A DNA stretch of 64,000 nt. Source: Gnetum montanum. Its lineage: Eukaryota > Streptophyta > Gnetopsida > Gnetales > Gnetaceae. Positions 12,071 through 23,569 of the stretch are shown in pieces; the first letter of the stretch is position 1; each line of letters starts with the position of its first letter. The stretch covers positions 459,589 through 523,588 of the forward strand of contig MNCI01004660.1 in NCBI GenBank assembly GCA_015680685.1, read 5' to 3'. Both the position numbers and the translations under genes were made by a program. The notes under the pieces were generated by a model. That model had not been told where the DNA came from. It was given only the letters and a program-made list of their open reading frames with translations, and searched no databases.

Positions 12071-12914
12071 TGATGAGTCGCATGGTTTGGCCACATCGAT
12101 AGGATGGCATTAATAGGATCTTGTCAATGTTATCCCATTGATGTAGGGTTTGACCCATTGACGTGTACCCATTGATAGGGCACCCTATTTCCGCCTATAA
12201 ATGTGCAGCTTCTGTTGCATTTATGGCATCAAATTTCATAGTTGTAGTGAAGCTCTTACAGTTTTCTCATTTAAAAGTTAGAATATTTTCTAAGTACTCA
12301 TGGTAGGAGTCAAAGAGTGTACAAATCTTTATTCGAGCATTATTGTACCTAAGTACTTCAATGTGTGCAATAATAAAGACAAGCTTTCTAATCAAACCTT
12401 GCAGCACTTAGACTAGATTAACTATTTCTCTAAGTATTTAATATTTTAAATAATTTCTTATAATGTTTTAATTAATTAATTATGATAACTTAGTAAACAT
12501 AAGTATGACCACTTCTAACATATGTGTAACATTTGATAATCCTAGTAACACTTAATGTTTGGTAACCCAGTAGTAATACGTGTTCAGGATGTGTATGACA
12601 AGTGGGAACATATGCTTATGTTAGGATTAGTTAAGTCTTAGCTAATTAGATTAATTTAACAATTAATTACCTTATTCTTTATTATTCATTCTTAGGTGAC
12701 TTAGAACATAAAAAGATAAAAATCATATGCCTCTATTATACTTAATCATACCCTTGTACTCACAAGTGTAATTGGGAAGACAATAATTGTAATAGTTGAT
12801 TCAACTCCTAGACCAGTGTATAAAGAAACCTATAAGTCCTTGGAATTCAACTAGATTGTGCATAACCTCTTGTGATTTGTATGGTTGAATGTAGAATCTA
12901 CTCATCACTTATCA
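12071..12914 (+). mobile_element. 5' LTR of B0 (family B, tRNA-Asp primed)
   Basis: It begins TGATGAGTCG directly after the pol tail of family D and ends in a CTCATCA/TTATCA double end just before a primer-binding site. The central part has TATAAATG at 12196-12203 and the family marker strings gtaggagtc, ctttattcgagca, gtacctaa and aataaagac.agct, also found in the LTRs at 24084 and 48406. The preceding 5 bp are CTTAG. The partner 3' LTR is missing because the copy is cut at 16327. Either CA (12907 or 12914) could be the true end; 12914 gives the 1-bp gap to the primer site seen in B1. Confidence 0.82.
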
Positions 12915-12915
12915 T

Positions 12916-12933
12916 TGGCACCACTACTAGGGA
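12916..12933 (+). other. Primer-binding site, decayed tRNA-Asp type
   Basis: TGGCACCACTACTAGGGA lies just after the LTR. Against the complement of plant tRNA-Asp 3' ends (TGGCGCCGTTGCCGGGGA, from memory) all differences are transitions, as expected for a methylated, decaying copy. Confidence 0.7.
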
Positions 12934-13065
12934 GCTTTAGTCAACTTTGTATGCTTTTAGGACTTAGTGAAAATCATTCACATCATTGGATTGAACCTTA
13001 CAATCGCAATCATTCAAACTAATAACAACTATAAAAATCACATTGAAATTTTCTTTTAATCCAAA

Positions 13066-14860
13066 ATGTCTTCTTCTCACAAGTGTGATGGATCAAAACC
13101 ACAAGTTTCCTAGGAATTTAAAGTGGTATTTACTCATCTAGATGAGTTTGTATGAGATTTCACCTTCATTTTACATCAAAATGAACAACTGCGATGGAGA
13201 GACATGGAGGGCAATGTTGTGTTGCCACTCAACTGATCAATTCTTGGGATGCTGCTCCAAACTCTCAAGAGGTTGGGCATATAGGATCTCAATGATGAAT
13301 ATGTTGTGTAGGAACATGCATGTTGAGACTATTGTCTCACTAAAACACAATAGAAAAGAGATCAACAATAGGAGAAATGCTATGAAGCTGCAAAGGAAAA
13401 ACATTTCAGTAACCTTATTCCTGTTGAACCAAAAAGATGATGATGATTATCTCTCTAAGGATTCTTAACATGTAGAATCTCCTCCCCTTGATTTTGATGA
13501 ATGGGGCTTAAAAAAGAATTTATAGTCCACTATCAATAATCTTGGTTTAGGTAGGAATAGATCTTATGATCATGGGGGATCCAAAGATGGAAGTCATGGC
13601 AAGGACAAGGATAGGCATGATGATGATGATTGTGGCCCTGACCATTGAAGAGGGGATTGTAAGCACCATTATGCTAGTCCTCCTTCCTCTTTACCTTTGT
13701 CATTCTCTTTTCCCTCCTTTAGCTCTGATCAAAATCATAGAGGACATGATCGTGATGGATGTGACTAGTGGGATAGAAATTATTCTGATTGTAGAGCTTG
13801 CTAGGATGATCAAGATTATAGGCATGGGACTTCAAGCGAGGTCCACCACCATAAGAGAAGGGACAACAAAGGGCATCATAGGAACCATCTCCATCGAAGA
13901 GGCGATGACTATGATAAGCCTTTACTTGTGACTCAAAACATGCTGAACATCATAGAGGCTGTTAGAATTCCAACAAGGCATGTGAAAGATAGTTACATAA
14001 ACCAATTGGATAAGAATAATATCCCTAATTTTAAGGGGGAATAAAATTTAGATCTACAAAACCATCTACAAGCCTTTCACAATTCTTATTCCTTGTAGGA
14101 CATAGAAAATAATTAGCAAAAACTAAAGTTGTTTCCCAGGACACTCATACAAGAAGCAAAAAGTTGCTACTACTTTTTGAAGCTGGAATCAATTCATAGA
14201 GTACAAAGCTTGAGTTGTTTAATGACAAATATCAGACATACTCTCCAAAGTCCTACTTGAGAAAGAAAATCCAAGGGTGATGACAAGGAACACGTGAACC
14301 CTTAGATGTAACCATGGGCTGGTATTATTATCTTTTATACAGATGTCCTAGTCATGGATATTCTCAAAGGGAGAAACTTCCCAATATCATAGATGAGCTT
14401 TAATTAGAAATGTAGAGAACTCTTGGGATCCATGCCTAAGGAAGATTGTAAGAACTAAGAGCCCATCATATCCAAAGGCTCATTAAGTAGGTTACAAAAG
14501 AAGGAGTGCTTAGAAAGAGGGAAAGTGCTAAGGAGTATAACTGAGATCCTTCCATCAAAAAAAGAAAAGTCTAGTTTGTTGACAATGAGGAGGAGACACC
14601 ACTTGATGAAGTGGTGCAATGAAAAACCTTGTCAATCTAGAAATATATTTTAAAAATTTTAGCTAAGGTAGTTAAAATGTGGGACTCTTTGGATGAAAAG
14701 TTCCAAATAGCTCTGAAAATTGTAAAGGAATCCAAAGAGCAAAGTAGTGATTGTGACCATAGGAGAAGGAAGAAATCTGAATGTGCCCACCAAAGGGATA
14801 AGGATAAAGCTACTACCATAGAAGAGGATGTAAGTTTGAATTAGATGATAACAACATGTG
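13066..14860 (+). pseudogene. B0 gag, broken
   Basis: It starts at an ATG in the same context as the gag ATG of B1 (25182) and aligns with it in order: an HP/HLDE segment, FTFILHQ, LRW, DLN.EYVV, then a long His/Asp/Ser/Arg-rich stretch (about 13560-13930), then a capsid-like core (about 14090-14250) with LKLFP, EA, YY and LFNDKYQ. Many stops and several frame changes are present. Gag would build the particle. The homologous intact-order copy is split around element A (25182-25667 and 43662-45630). Confidence 0.72.
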
Positions 14861-14960
14861 TGACATCTGCCAATACGAACATCCTAAGGGATGTTGCCTT
14901 ATTTTGTCACAATTGCAACAATCTAGGGTGTATGCTCTAAATCCTAGATTGGCAATAAGG
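14861..14960 (+). pseudogene. B0 zinc knuckle
   Basis: The frame reads CDICQYEHPKGCC followed by a conserved LQQS.VYALNPR segment. This matches the CEICHYDHPKGCC knuckle at 44947 in B1. The spacing is C-x2-C-x3-H-x3-C, a little shorter than the classical x4-H-x4 form. It is expected to bind RNA. Confidence 0.75.
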
Positions 14961-15589
14961 TAAGCACCCAAAAGATTGCCTTATCATCAAGGAAATACCA
15001 AGTAGTTCAACTAGAAACAACAAGCTTATCATCCAAGTAGAGCTCCACCACAACCATATGAGTAGTATCATCAGTGAAAACAATCATAGTCATGGGGGTT
15101 ACCACCACCAAGGTCTTAGTGCCCTTACAAATAGCATGATCCATATTGGTACAATGTTTATCAACCCTTGTATTCATGTGACTCTTCTAGTAACTCCTCA
15201 TTTCAACATTACTACTACCCTTCAAAGTACTATAGAGCTCATTCTCCATCTTTGAGAGGGAAGTCATATCCTTATCATCTTTCTCATCCTTCTACTGATG
15301 TCCCTCTACCCTCAACCTAATTACCACCTACTCCTTACATGTAGGATGAAATTCTAGCCTAGTAGTAGCAACATAAAGCTACTAGGGCTGTTTACTTATA
15401 ACCAAATCCTTAGCTAAGTGGTCTATAACCTAGAGCCCAAAAACAACCATTTTTTCAAATCAATAGCCCTACTGATTCCTCATAGATCTATATGGCTGAT
15501 AACCTTGCTTCTTCCTCATCCTCTACATCTAATCCACTTGAGTCCCCTTCAAACCAAACACCTTCCAAAGTGCATATCTTCATGCTAAC

Positions 15590-16085
15590 CCATGTTGTAA
15601 CTAATTAGATCAAAGTTGGCCACATTCCAAGGAAACTATTTGATCCTGGATGTTCTTTCATTTACCTTCAAGTCACTGGGAATAAGCCTTGCAAAGCTCT
15701 TATGGATTCAAGTTTTGATGTCAATCTAATTTTTCATGAGATGCATAAAGCCTAGAATGTACCTCCACTCAAGAATAGTAACATTTATCTTGAGTTGGAA
15801 AATTAGTCCATCATCACTTCCTTAGGATTAGTGGAAGGCATTGTGACCATTGCTTATGGGTGGTCTTATCCTATTGATTTCCTACTAATCCATATTAACA
15901 ATTGCAAGGGAGACTCTCCAATCATCATGGAAATGGCTTGGCTAAGAACTATTGATGCAGATTTGAAAATCAGAGATCTTTCCTAGAAATTTCCAAGGAA
16001 AATGCATTCGGAAAGATTGAGAATAAGAGAGTTCCATGCATCGCATATAGCGATACAAGGTGTAATTATGTGAGGAAATTATGAT
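15590..16085 (+). pseudogene. B0 aspartic protease, active-site Gly lost
   Basis: The motif around 15700 reads ALMDSSFDVNLIF; B1 has ALLDSGSGVNLIS. The catalytic Asp remains but DSG has become DSS. The remainder (LGLVEGIVTIAYGW, then SPIIMEMAWLRTID) follows the B1 protease through the second conserved half, then a short tail ending near 16075. No RT follows. Confidence 0.75.
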
Positions 16086-16327
16086 CTATTGAGAGCACAT
16101 CAATCACAACATACAAATAGTGTGTAGATAAATCTAAAATTTAAAGGTGCCTATATGCAATAGCCACAAAATAGGAGGACACCCAATGGTTGATAGCTAA
16201 TCTTGAAAGTACTAGACTTTACATGGAACCCATTGAAAGCTTAACTACTACCTATGTTGCAGGCATGGATGAACTTTAGTAACTTCATCACCAACTCTCC
16301 AATGATGAACCTAATGACATTTATTGG
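16086..16327 (+). other. B0 3' UTR start, cut by the C1 LTR
   Basis: The sequence aligns loosely with 46130-46370 of B1, sharing landmarks such as tatgtagtaa/tatgcaata..ccaca, gtggttgacagcta and catgga. It stops abruptly at the TG of the C1 LTR. The 5 bp before that are ATTGG. I did not find the far side of the insertion in this window. Confidence 0.6.
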
Positions 16328-17029
16328 TGTAGCGACCGAAAAAGTTGATGGCTAGAAACACTGTGAGGTCATTGGTCGGACAGTCTTAAACTCGGATCTA
16401 TGCGAGGGTCGTGCTAGATAAAATGGAAACGGGGTGCCCTGAATAGTCTAGTTGATCAAACAGGGACTTATTCAGTGTCACTAAACCTTTTGTAAATGTT
16501 TGATTTGAAAACAATGCTTATAGCATAAAATAATAATTATTAAATGCGAGGAAGTGAAAATGATGTAAAATGCAATGATAAGCAGGAGAATAAAGTAAAC
16601 TAGAGTTAATAAATGCACCGCTTCAGGATTATGGCTTTACTTTGTCAAGGTGGATACAATCGATTGCTCAACACTGGGAAGCACAGAGATCCCAAGAGTA
16701 ACTAGGACATTCAAAACAAACCAACAATGCACTTGAACACAGATTTAAGAGCCAACAATGCAAAATTCCACAAGGTCAACTATGCTAGTTGAAACAAAGG
16801 GGTTCTTTTCGCCAACCGCTAATAGAATTTGCCAACTGCTCAAGTTTGCAAATTTTCCAATGATTAAGATTTGCTAACCCTTTTGCACAAATTTTTCCAA
16901 CCAACACAAATTTTTGCCAACAAGAAAATTTTTTTCCAACAGCTTGATTTTTGCCAACAACCAAATTTTTGCCAACCCCTGCTCAAATTTTCCAACCCTT
17001 TGAAAGTTGCTCGTCGAGGTATTTATAAG

Positions 17030-17037
17030 GACAGGAG
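17030..17037 (-). promoter_or_regulatory. TATA box of C1 LTR
   Basis: TATTTATA on + reads TATAAATA on the minus strand, in the same context (gg/tatttata/gg) as 52931-52938 in C2. Confidence 0.6.
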
Positions 17038-17204
17038 GATGCAAGAAATAAGGCTTGGATGACATGTGTCCTAGACCGACAAGATGTTGACGTGTCCAGG
17101 CTACATGAAAATGCAAAGCTAGTCTTGAACCTGTCATGCTGCAATTATGCTATCAAAACTGGAGATGTGTGCCAATGATGTAGACAAGGAGTGAAGCACA
17201 CTGA

Positions 17205-17905
17205 TGTAGCATAGCTGCCTACTACACTTTGCTACACTATGGACCGTAGCATGTTGGTGTAGTGTAGCTACTTTCTACACTGTGCTACGCTATGTAGTGT
17301 AGCATAGCGTAGCCACTAGTTTGAGGAAGAGATTTGTGTTGAAGTTAATTGAATTTGCTAGCTAGTTCTGCATGTTTGCTATGCTACACCACGCTACGTA
17401 GAGTAGCATAGCATAGCAGCTAGCTTTAACTATGATTTGAGTTGAAAGTGCAAACATCTACTTGAAGTTTGATCATGCTAGCAACTACATCTTCTGCTCT
17501 TTGTGAATGAAAAGATTTCGACTTGTTGAACTTGAATCAGATATGCCTTTTATCATTCTTGCATCATTGCTATGTTGTGCTATGCTATGCAGTGTAGCAC
17601 AACATAACAGCCAACATAGCCTACTTTTTGGTTAATTCACTATTTTTCTAGTAAGAGAAGCTTCGCTAAAGGATTTAAAGTTGAGCAAGCTAATTGGTTT
17701 TGAAGGTTGCAGGTGCTTGTTGAGTGTAATTGGAATCACTAAGTAAGCTGGGCCTTTCTATCTTGCTTTTGCAATGGTGTGCTACACTGCGTAGCATAGC
17801 ACAACATAGCAATTCATCTTGCAATAGTTCATAGTTGATTTCCTGAACAACTGTTCTTCCAAGGCCTACTACGTTACATAGCGTAGCATAGTGTAGCAAA
17901 ATTCT
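17205..17905. repeat. Palindromic GCTACGCTA / TAGCGTAGC clusters in C1 U3
   Basis: Clusters lie near 17215-17315, 17380-17420, 17570-17620, 17770-17815 and 17865-17900. Each consists of overlapping gctacgctatg and tagcgtagcat strings forming near-perfect palindromes about 20-40 bp long, spaced 50-200 bp apart. All lie upstream of the TATA box in the minus sense. Confidence 0.88.
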
Positions 17906-18190
17906 TGACTAGAAAACTTGCCAAACTATTTTGCGCATCCTAAGCATTGCTGACAACCTTTAGTAGGTTTTTGAGTGAATTGTCAGCCAACCGAACTATC
18001 CAAGTGGGCAGGCCGGAGAGTCCATCAGGCCTGTCAACATTGGAAGTAGAAAACTTACCGAACTGGATAGTCTAAACTCAGAGCATTCATTTCTTGCCAG
18101 ATTTTCATGATGTCACACCTGTGGAAATTCTTTGCCTAAATTATGAGACCCTAGTGAAGCAAGAATGCCTTGAAAATTTAGGGTGTTTCA

Positions 18191-18210
18191 TTGGCCCCTC
18201 TTTGTCAACG
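18191..18210 (-). other. Polypurine tract of C1
   Basis: The + strand TTGGCCCCTCTTTGTCAACG next to the LTR reads as a purine tract (AAAGAGGGG) on the minus strand. It would prime plus-strand DNA synthesis. It is nearly identical to the tracts at 26819, 54117 and 57899. Confidence 0.8.
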
Positions 18211-19555
18211 TTTGGAGGATGGACCTAAGAGATACCGATAAAGAATATGAAACATCACGAAAGATAAAATGCTAACATCGCTCTTCGGTGATGGCCAAGA
18301 TGTCACTCATCTATGCTTGAGAGTGTTGCATTGGTCATGCAGGGAAGGGGGAAAGGCTAAACTGGGGAAGGAGGTTTAGGAAAATGGTAAAGATGAAACT
18401 TAGTAGAATCCCTCATCAGAGTGCTTTTGAGGGAGTTGTTTGCGTGGTCATATTTTCTTTTACTGCTCTTTAACCTCTCATTGGAATGCTAAGAGAGGGT
18501 GATTGCAAAACAGCTTATGTGCCATTTGTTTTAGGCACATTTTTTTGTGAGAGCTTTTCTCTTTTACACTTTTTTTTTTGTTGTTTTGCCTTTTACATTT
18601 GCAAACAACCTTTTTGTTGCAAGATAGGTGTTTCATTTCTAGGATGAGTTGTGTTACATCCACATGTGGCTTTAACCTACCTACAGATGCTTCCCATGTA
18701 GCGAGTTGTGTTACATGCATCATGGACTTTGTAGTTCAGCATATGGGAGGGCTTTACAGGTATCAAAGAAAGCTTGTAAAAGAGGTGAGAGAGAGGCTTA
18801 CAAGTGTGAGGAATGAGGTAAAGTAGGTAAAGGGGAAGGACAGGATGTACACTCCAAAGTAGCCAAACTATTCAAGACATGGAATGTTGTAATGTCCTGC
18901 TTCCATGGCGAAGCACACCCCTGACTGAAATCCCTCTGGTACACATCCTACAAACACAATAGAAAGAAAACTAGGAGAAACAACCATGATGCAAAACCAA
19001 GGTAAATTTCTTGCTTGTTGTAGATGTTGCTGGAGCTTTGGACATTGTTGCTGAGACATGTGATGTACAAACTAGAAAGGCCATCAGTGACCTTGGCAAC
19101 ATCAGTGTGGAGGAGCTGGCACTAAAGATGCTAGGAGTCACTATGAATGCAGATGATCAAAAATCCCTGCCCAAGGCAAGCATTATCAGTTCAGCTATGA
19201 GATGGGCTACCTAGCAGCTAAACGTATTTTGGGCTCAAGTGACGGTGGGGGATGGAGGACAACAACACTATGGATGGGCCACAATATTGCTAGGACTCCA
19301 GTAGCAGGCACTGACCAGGGAAGCTACTGCCAGGGTGACGAGCCATGGTGGACATAGCTTTAGAGGGTCAGCAGGATGTCAGGAAACATCTTCAGAGGAT
19401 TAGTAAGATGCTAAGAGTAGTGGTGTTGCATATGTTCTAGAGGGTGTTTTCTTGGCATCGTGAACTGCATTCTAGAACTGCAACGTCCCACCCCATGTTG
19501 GCACAACACATGCTCGCTTACTTGATGAGTGATGATGCATGCAGGGGACGTGCCA
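18211..19555 (-). other. C1 3' untranslated region
   Basis: There is no domain-bearing frame here. It shares landmarks with the C2 UTR (54117-54700), for instance ctctcat.ggaatg.t.agag, tgtgccat.tgtttt, tgcaagataggtgttt and gcatatgg.agggctttacagg. Short open frames are present but not conserved. Confidence 0.6.
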
Positions 19556-20000
19556 CAAACTCAATTTAAGGTCCTAGTAGACCATGTTGTGCTGGTTTAA
19601 GGTCTCAAAAGATCATGGTGCACTATTTTAAGGTCCTAGCAGACCGCTATGCTAGTTTGGAGTCCTAGCAGACTGCTATGCTAGTTTATCGTCATAACGG
19701 ATGGTCACTGTGCTAGTTTAAGGTCCTAGTAGTCTGCTGTGCTAGTTTATCATCATAGTGGACAGTGAATAAGCCAGTTTAACATCATAGTGGACATAGT
19801 CTGCTAGTTTTATGTCATGGAAAATAGTCTATGCCAGTTTATAGTCATAGCAGACTATCTATGCTAGTTTTACATCAGAGCGAATGATCTGTGCTAGGTT
19901 TATGTCGTAGTGGATGAACTTTGCTTACCTGTGCTAGTTTTACATCATAGCGGATGTGTGCTCACCTTTGCCAATTTTATGTTGTAGCAGACGTTTGTTT
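19556..20000. repeat. Degenerate AGTTTAAGGTC-type array 3' of C1 pol
   Basis: About a dozen units of 30-45 bp, each made of (c)tagttta(a)ggtc or tagttttatgtcat, then .agcagac or .gcgga, then a ctatg/tgtgc link. Neighbouring GTC and GAC make each unit a small imperfect palindrome. The array lies immediately downstream of the integrase end in the minus sense. Confidence 0.82.
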
Positions 20001-20049
20001 ATCTGCTTCATGCATCAAATGTAGTATGGCTTGAGATATGAGTGATTTA

Positions 20050-21300
20050 CCGTATTTGCAAACTCATTGCCATCCATGTCTGCCAGCTTGAAGGCCCCAT
20101 TCCCAAAGGCTTTTATGACCATGTATGGACCTTCCCAGTTTGCTAAGAATTTTTTTCATATGCTCACAGATAGCCTTGAGAATAAGGTCTCCCTTCTATA
20201 TTGGCTGTTGATGCAGATTTGCAAGATTTTTCTCCATTTCTTATTCTGATAATGCTCTATGTGACCCAGTGTTTGTGCACACTGCTCCTCTATTGAGTTG
20301 AGGTCGATGATCCTCGACTCATTGTTTTGGGCTTCGCTCATGACATTGGATTGAGTTGAGGTTGATGATCCTTGACTCATTGTTCTAGGCTTCACTCACA
20401 ACATTGGATAGGATCATCCGGAGTGATGGTACCTACAACTCAAGAGGTAACATAGCTTCAAATCCATAAATAAGACTATAAGGTGCCTTACCTATCACAG
20501 TCCTGCATGTCATCTTGTAAGCCCATAACACATAGAGGATTTGCTCATGCCATCACCTCTTACTATTGTTAAGCATTTTATTTAGCAAGTTGATGATGGA
20601 TTTGTTTGTATCCTCTTCTTGTCCATTCGCCTATGGGTATTATGGTGAGGAGAACAATTTCATAATGCCAAGATTGTTGTAGAAGGTTCAAGTTTTCACA
20701 CTACTAAACTATGGCCCGTTATTAGTCACAATAGTCATGGGAAGCCCAAACCTTATCATGATGTTGTCCAAGATGAAGTGGAAGACCTACTAAGATGTGG
20801 TCTTCCTCAGGGAAATAGCTTCCACCCACTTAGTAAAATACTTAGTGGTGGTGATGAGGAAGGTATGCCCTGCAAAAGACTTAGGCGTGATAGGTCCTAT
20901 GATGTCTAGTCCCCATCGCCAGAAAGGCCATGTGATCTGCGTCGGATGTAATTCTATAGGTGAAACATCTATGAGATTTTCATATCTTTAGCATGTATCA
21001 CATGTCTTGATTTTGGCCAAGCAATCATGCTCCATGTGAGGCTAATAGTACCATAGAATTCTGATTTTTGCAGCCATGGCCCTAGGTGCTATGTGCCCAC
21101 CACATAGTCCCTCATGTACTTCATTAATAACTTTTTGCACTTGTTCCTCATTCACACATGCTAGCAATATCCCATCATAGGAGAATTTTCATAGGGCATT
21201 GTCTCCCATAAGCACATATTGTCAGCACACTTATAGATCACATCTCTCTGGGAAATGTCAATCCACTTGGGGGCTTGCCATGTTGCAGATAGGCTTTAAT
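20050..21300 (-). pseudogene. C1 integrase, broken
   Basis: Translated on the minus strand across several frames, this follows the integrase half of element A (28453-29700). The tail has NNESRIIDLNSIEE and LGHIEHYQNKK. Near 20700-20740 the second catalytic motif reads TNNGP where active integrases have TDNGP, so the second Asp of the DDE triad is Asn, followed by a stop. A zinc-binding N-terminal segment precedes the core (around 21000-21150). Numerous stops show it is not functional. Confidence 0.78.
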
Positions 21301-21389
21301 GTTGGCGTACCACTCCTATGTATTTGCAACACTAACAGATACTACGTGTACCACCTGAGTGATAGGCTCCGTACACTTGGTAATTGAAG

Positions 21390-21915
21390 CTGGCAAACTT
21401 GCAAACAAGTGTGGTGGAACATTTAAAGCCAAGGTGGCCAAGGAATCTGCTATGGTGTTTTCATTGTGTGGCACGTGTTCAACATCTGTAGTTACAAACT
21501 ATTTGAGCAAGGTTTTTGCTAGGTTGCAATAAGGTTGTAGGTGTGTAGCCTTGCAGGCGTAGACCTCGGTGATTTGATTCACAACTAATTGTGAATCTCT
21601 GTGAATCACTAGGTGTTGTATGTGTAATGCTTGGGCAATTAAGAGGCCCTTAAGTAACCCTTTGTACTCTACTATGTTGTTGGTACAAGGGAACGTAAAA
21701 TGATAAGCAAAAGGTTGTAGCTACACTACCCCCTCACATGGTCAAGGCATTGTCAAAATATAAAGTAGCATCAAGATGTGGCGAGACGACGTTGATAGTA
21801 CTAACATGATCGTCTGGGAATTTAGGATCTATGATCGCCTAGTCATCAACGGGTGAGGTTTTAAGTTGCATTGTTATAGCTTGACCTTTCATTTATGATT
21901 GAATCACATAATGCA
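21390..21915 (-). pseudogene. C1 second RNase H (aRNH), broken
   Basis: Fragments match the extra RNase H of element A: an RDSQLVV motif near 21585, an N..EY.GLL segment near 21640-21670, and a VDALATLA-like segment near 21430. The position between the RT-RNase H and integrase is the diagnostic Tat/Ogre-type arrangement. Confidence 0.75.
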
Positions 21916-22340
21916 AATCGAATTATGCTATTATTGCTTTCCACTGGGCTATCCTACTGCTTTCATACAGAATATTTGTCATAGCCCGAAGTATGTTGCT
22001 CTTGCAAATAATGTTAATCTTGCTACAGAATAGGTAGTGTCTCCACTTTTTCAATGCAAACACTAAGGCAAGGTAGTTTCTTTTCACCTCATTATATTTC
22101 ACCTCATACGCTATTAATGCATGAATTAGGTAGTACACTGGAATCTTGGATCCATCATCTCGTTTTGGACATAACAATGCCACGATAGACGTGTCTGAGA
22201 TGGCAAGGTAAATGAAGAAAGGCTTATCCCTCTATGGTGGGTAAATAGTTGGGAGGTGCAAAAGCTCTTCATTTAGATCATCGAAGGCTTGTTGACATTG
22301 TGTCATCCATTTAAAGTTAACTCCTTTCTTTAGAAGATAT
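21916..22340 (-). pseudogene. C1 RT-linked RNase H, broken
   Basis: One open stretch (21923-22183) carries PVYYLIHAL, then YNEVKRNYLALVFALKKWRHYLF, matching the RNase H/connection part of gypsy RT (S+aL...E.nY...E.E.LA.vfa..kwrhYL). It continues to a WKAIIAE-like end that leads to the aRNH. Confidence 0.8.
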
Positions 22341-23310
22341 TGCATAGGGTGTAACTTGTCAGTCAACTTTGCTATAAACCTTCTGATGAACTGTACTCTA
22401 CCCTATAACCTGAATAGTTCTTTAAGGTTTGTAGGAGGTGCTAGGTTGATGATGGCCTTAACTTTGTTAGGGTCCTTTTGTATTCCAATCTCCAATACTA
22501 CAAACCCTAACATGCGCTCGGTTCTCATCCCAAAGATACTTTTTTGGGTTAAGACATAAATCGTGCATCTGGCAACATTTGAGAACTACACCTAGATTGG
22601 TGGGATGATCAGTGGCCTCTTTAAATTTGATCACTATATCATCCACATAATTGCTCAGCGTTTCTAGGATATAGTTGCTAAATATGTAAGTCATGGCTCA
22701 TTGGTAGGTTGCTCCGATGTTCTTGACTCCAAAATGCATTATAGTGTAACAAAAGGTACCTCATGGGGTCATGAAGGTTGTTGTTAACTGATGCTCTGGG
22801 TTAATGTGAATTTCATTGTAGCTGAAGAAACCATCCATAAAGGATAACAAAGCATGCTCAGCCATAGTGTCAATGAGTTGATTGATACTCAGAAGTGGGA
22901 AATCATCTTTGATCGTTACCTTGTTTAGATCCCAAAAGTCTATATAGATTCATATTCCTCCAGTTTTCTTAGAAACTACAACAATGTTAAACACCCATTC
23001 TAAGTAATCAACTGCCTAGATGAAACCAGCTTGGTATAGCTTGGTGATTTCATCTTGTATAGCCAGTGCGATCTCTGGTTTAACCTTGCAAGCCTTTTGC
23101 TTAACTACTTTCATGCATGAGTCCAAGATAATGTTTTGTTGTATCAGCCTTGGATCTAAACCTGGCATGTCACTGTATGACCATGTAAAGACCTTAATGT
23201 TATCTCTCAGTATTTTTGCTACATCTTTATGCATCTGCGAATCTAGGAGGATGCTAAGTTTCAACTTTTTTACTTCCCCCTTCGATGTTGTCATAGGCAT
23301 TTCGATGAGA
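22341..23310 (-). pseudogene. C1 reverse transcriptase, broken
   Basis: The N-terminal part (23016-23300) has VFTWSYSDMPGLDP and the KVKPEIALAIQDEITKLYQ region of Tat-type RT. The catalytic YVDD is retained near 22638-22649 (SNYVDD), and LCLNPKK follows about 30 residues later. A frame change occurs between the palm and the N-terminal part. It aligns in order with the better-preserved RT of element A (30800-31567). Confidence 0.85.
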
Positions 23311-23530
23311 GGGTCCTCAGTTACATCCCCAACCTCTAGATCTAGGGCTTGGACCAGATGCTCAAGCCAGCCTGGGATGCTTCTAAGGATGTTATGGTGC
23401 TAATTGTGGGTGATCCCCAATCTATTAACTCTAGGTTTAGTTGTCTTGTGAGTTCTCCATGTGAACCTGTTAAAGCTAAAGGTGAAGAGAGATCATGATG
23501 CATTTCCATTGTCATCCAACCTGCCAAAAT
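23311..23530 (-). pseudogene. C1 pol N-terminal leader
   Basis: Equivalent in position and content to 31571-31768 of element A, preceding RT. It has no catalytic motif and includes a GSHGELTRQLNLELI-like segment parallel to GPYGKIARDIDINLI in A. Confidence 0.6.
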
Positions 23531-23569
23531 GAGATGAATGTCTAGTCAAAGGATACCTACTTGTGGCAA

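Larger units (their letters stand above)
16328..18190 (-). mobile_element. 3' LTR of C1 (Tat-like), 1863 bp
   Basis: It runs from TGTAGCGACC to GGTGTTTCA and is followed by a polypyrimidine stretch that is the polypurine tract on the minus strand. Together with minus-strand pol to its right, this makes it the 3' LTR of a minus-strand element. It shares its outer ends with the LTRs at 24 and 52413. It contains a gccaac/tttttgcc-rich segment (16810-17000), a TATA box, and palindromic ACGCTA arrays in U3. Confidence 0.9.

Noticed and set aside
12916-12933. tRNA gene fragment
   Set aside because: Only 18 bp complementary to a tRNA 3' end, placed as a primer-binding site; no cloverleaf.
13566-13931. 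121-residue Ile/Met-rich open frame in B0
   Set aside because: It is the wrong frame of the His/Asp/Arg-rich gag segment; the B1 copy shows the correct frame.
19011-19214. 67-residue + frame in the C1 UTR with a soluble-protein look
   Set aside because: Not conserved in C2 or A; no promoter or motif.
19556-20000. Regularly spaced repeats resembling a CRISPR array
   Set aside because: Units are degenerate, spacing is irregular, there are no cas genes, and the setting is a plant retrotransposon.
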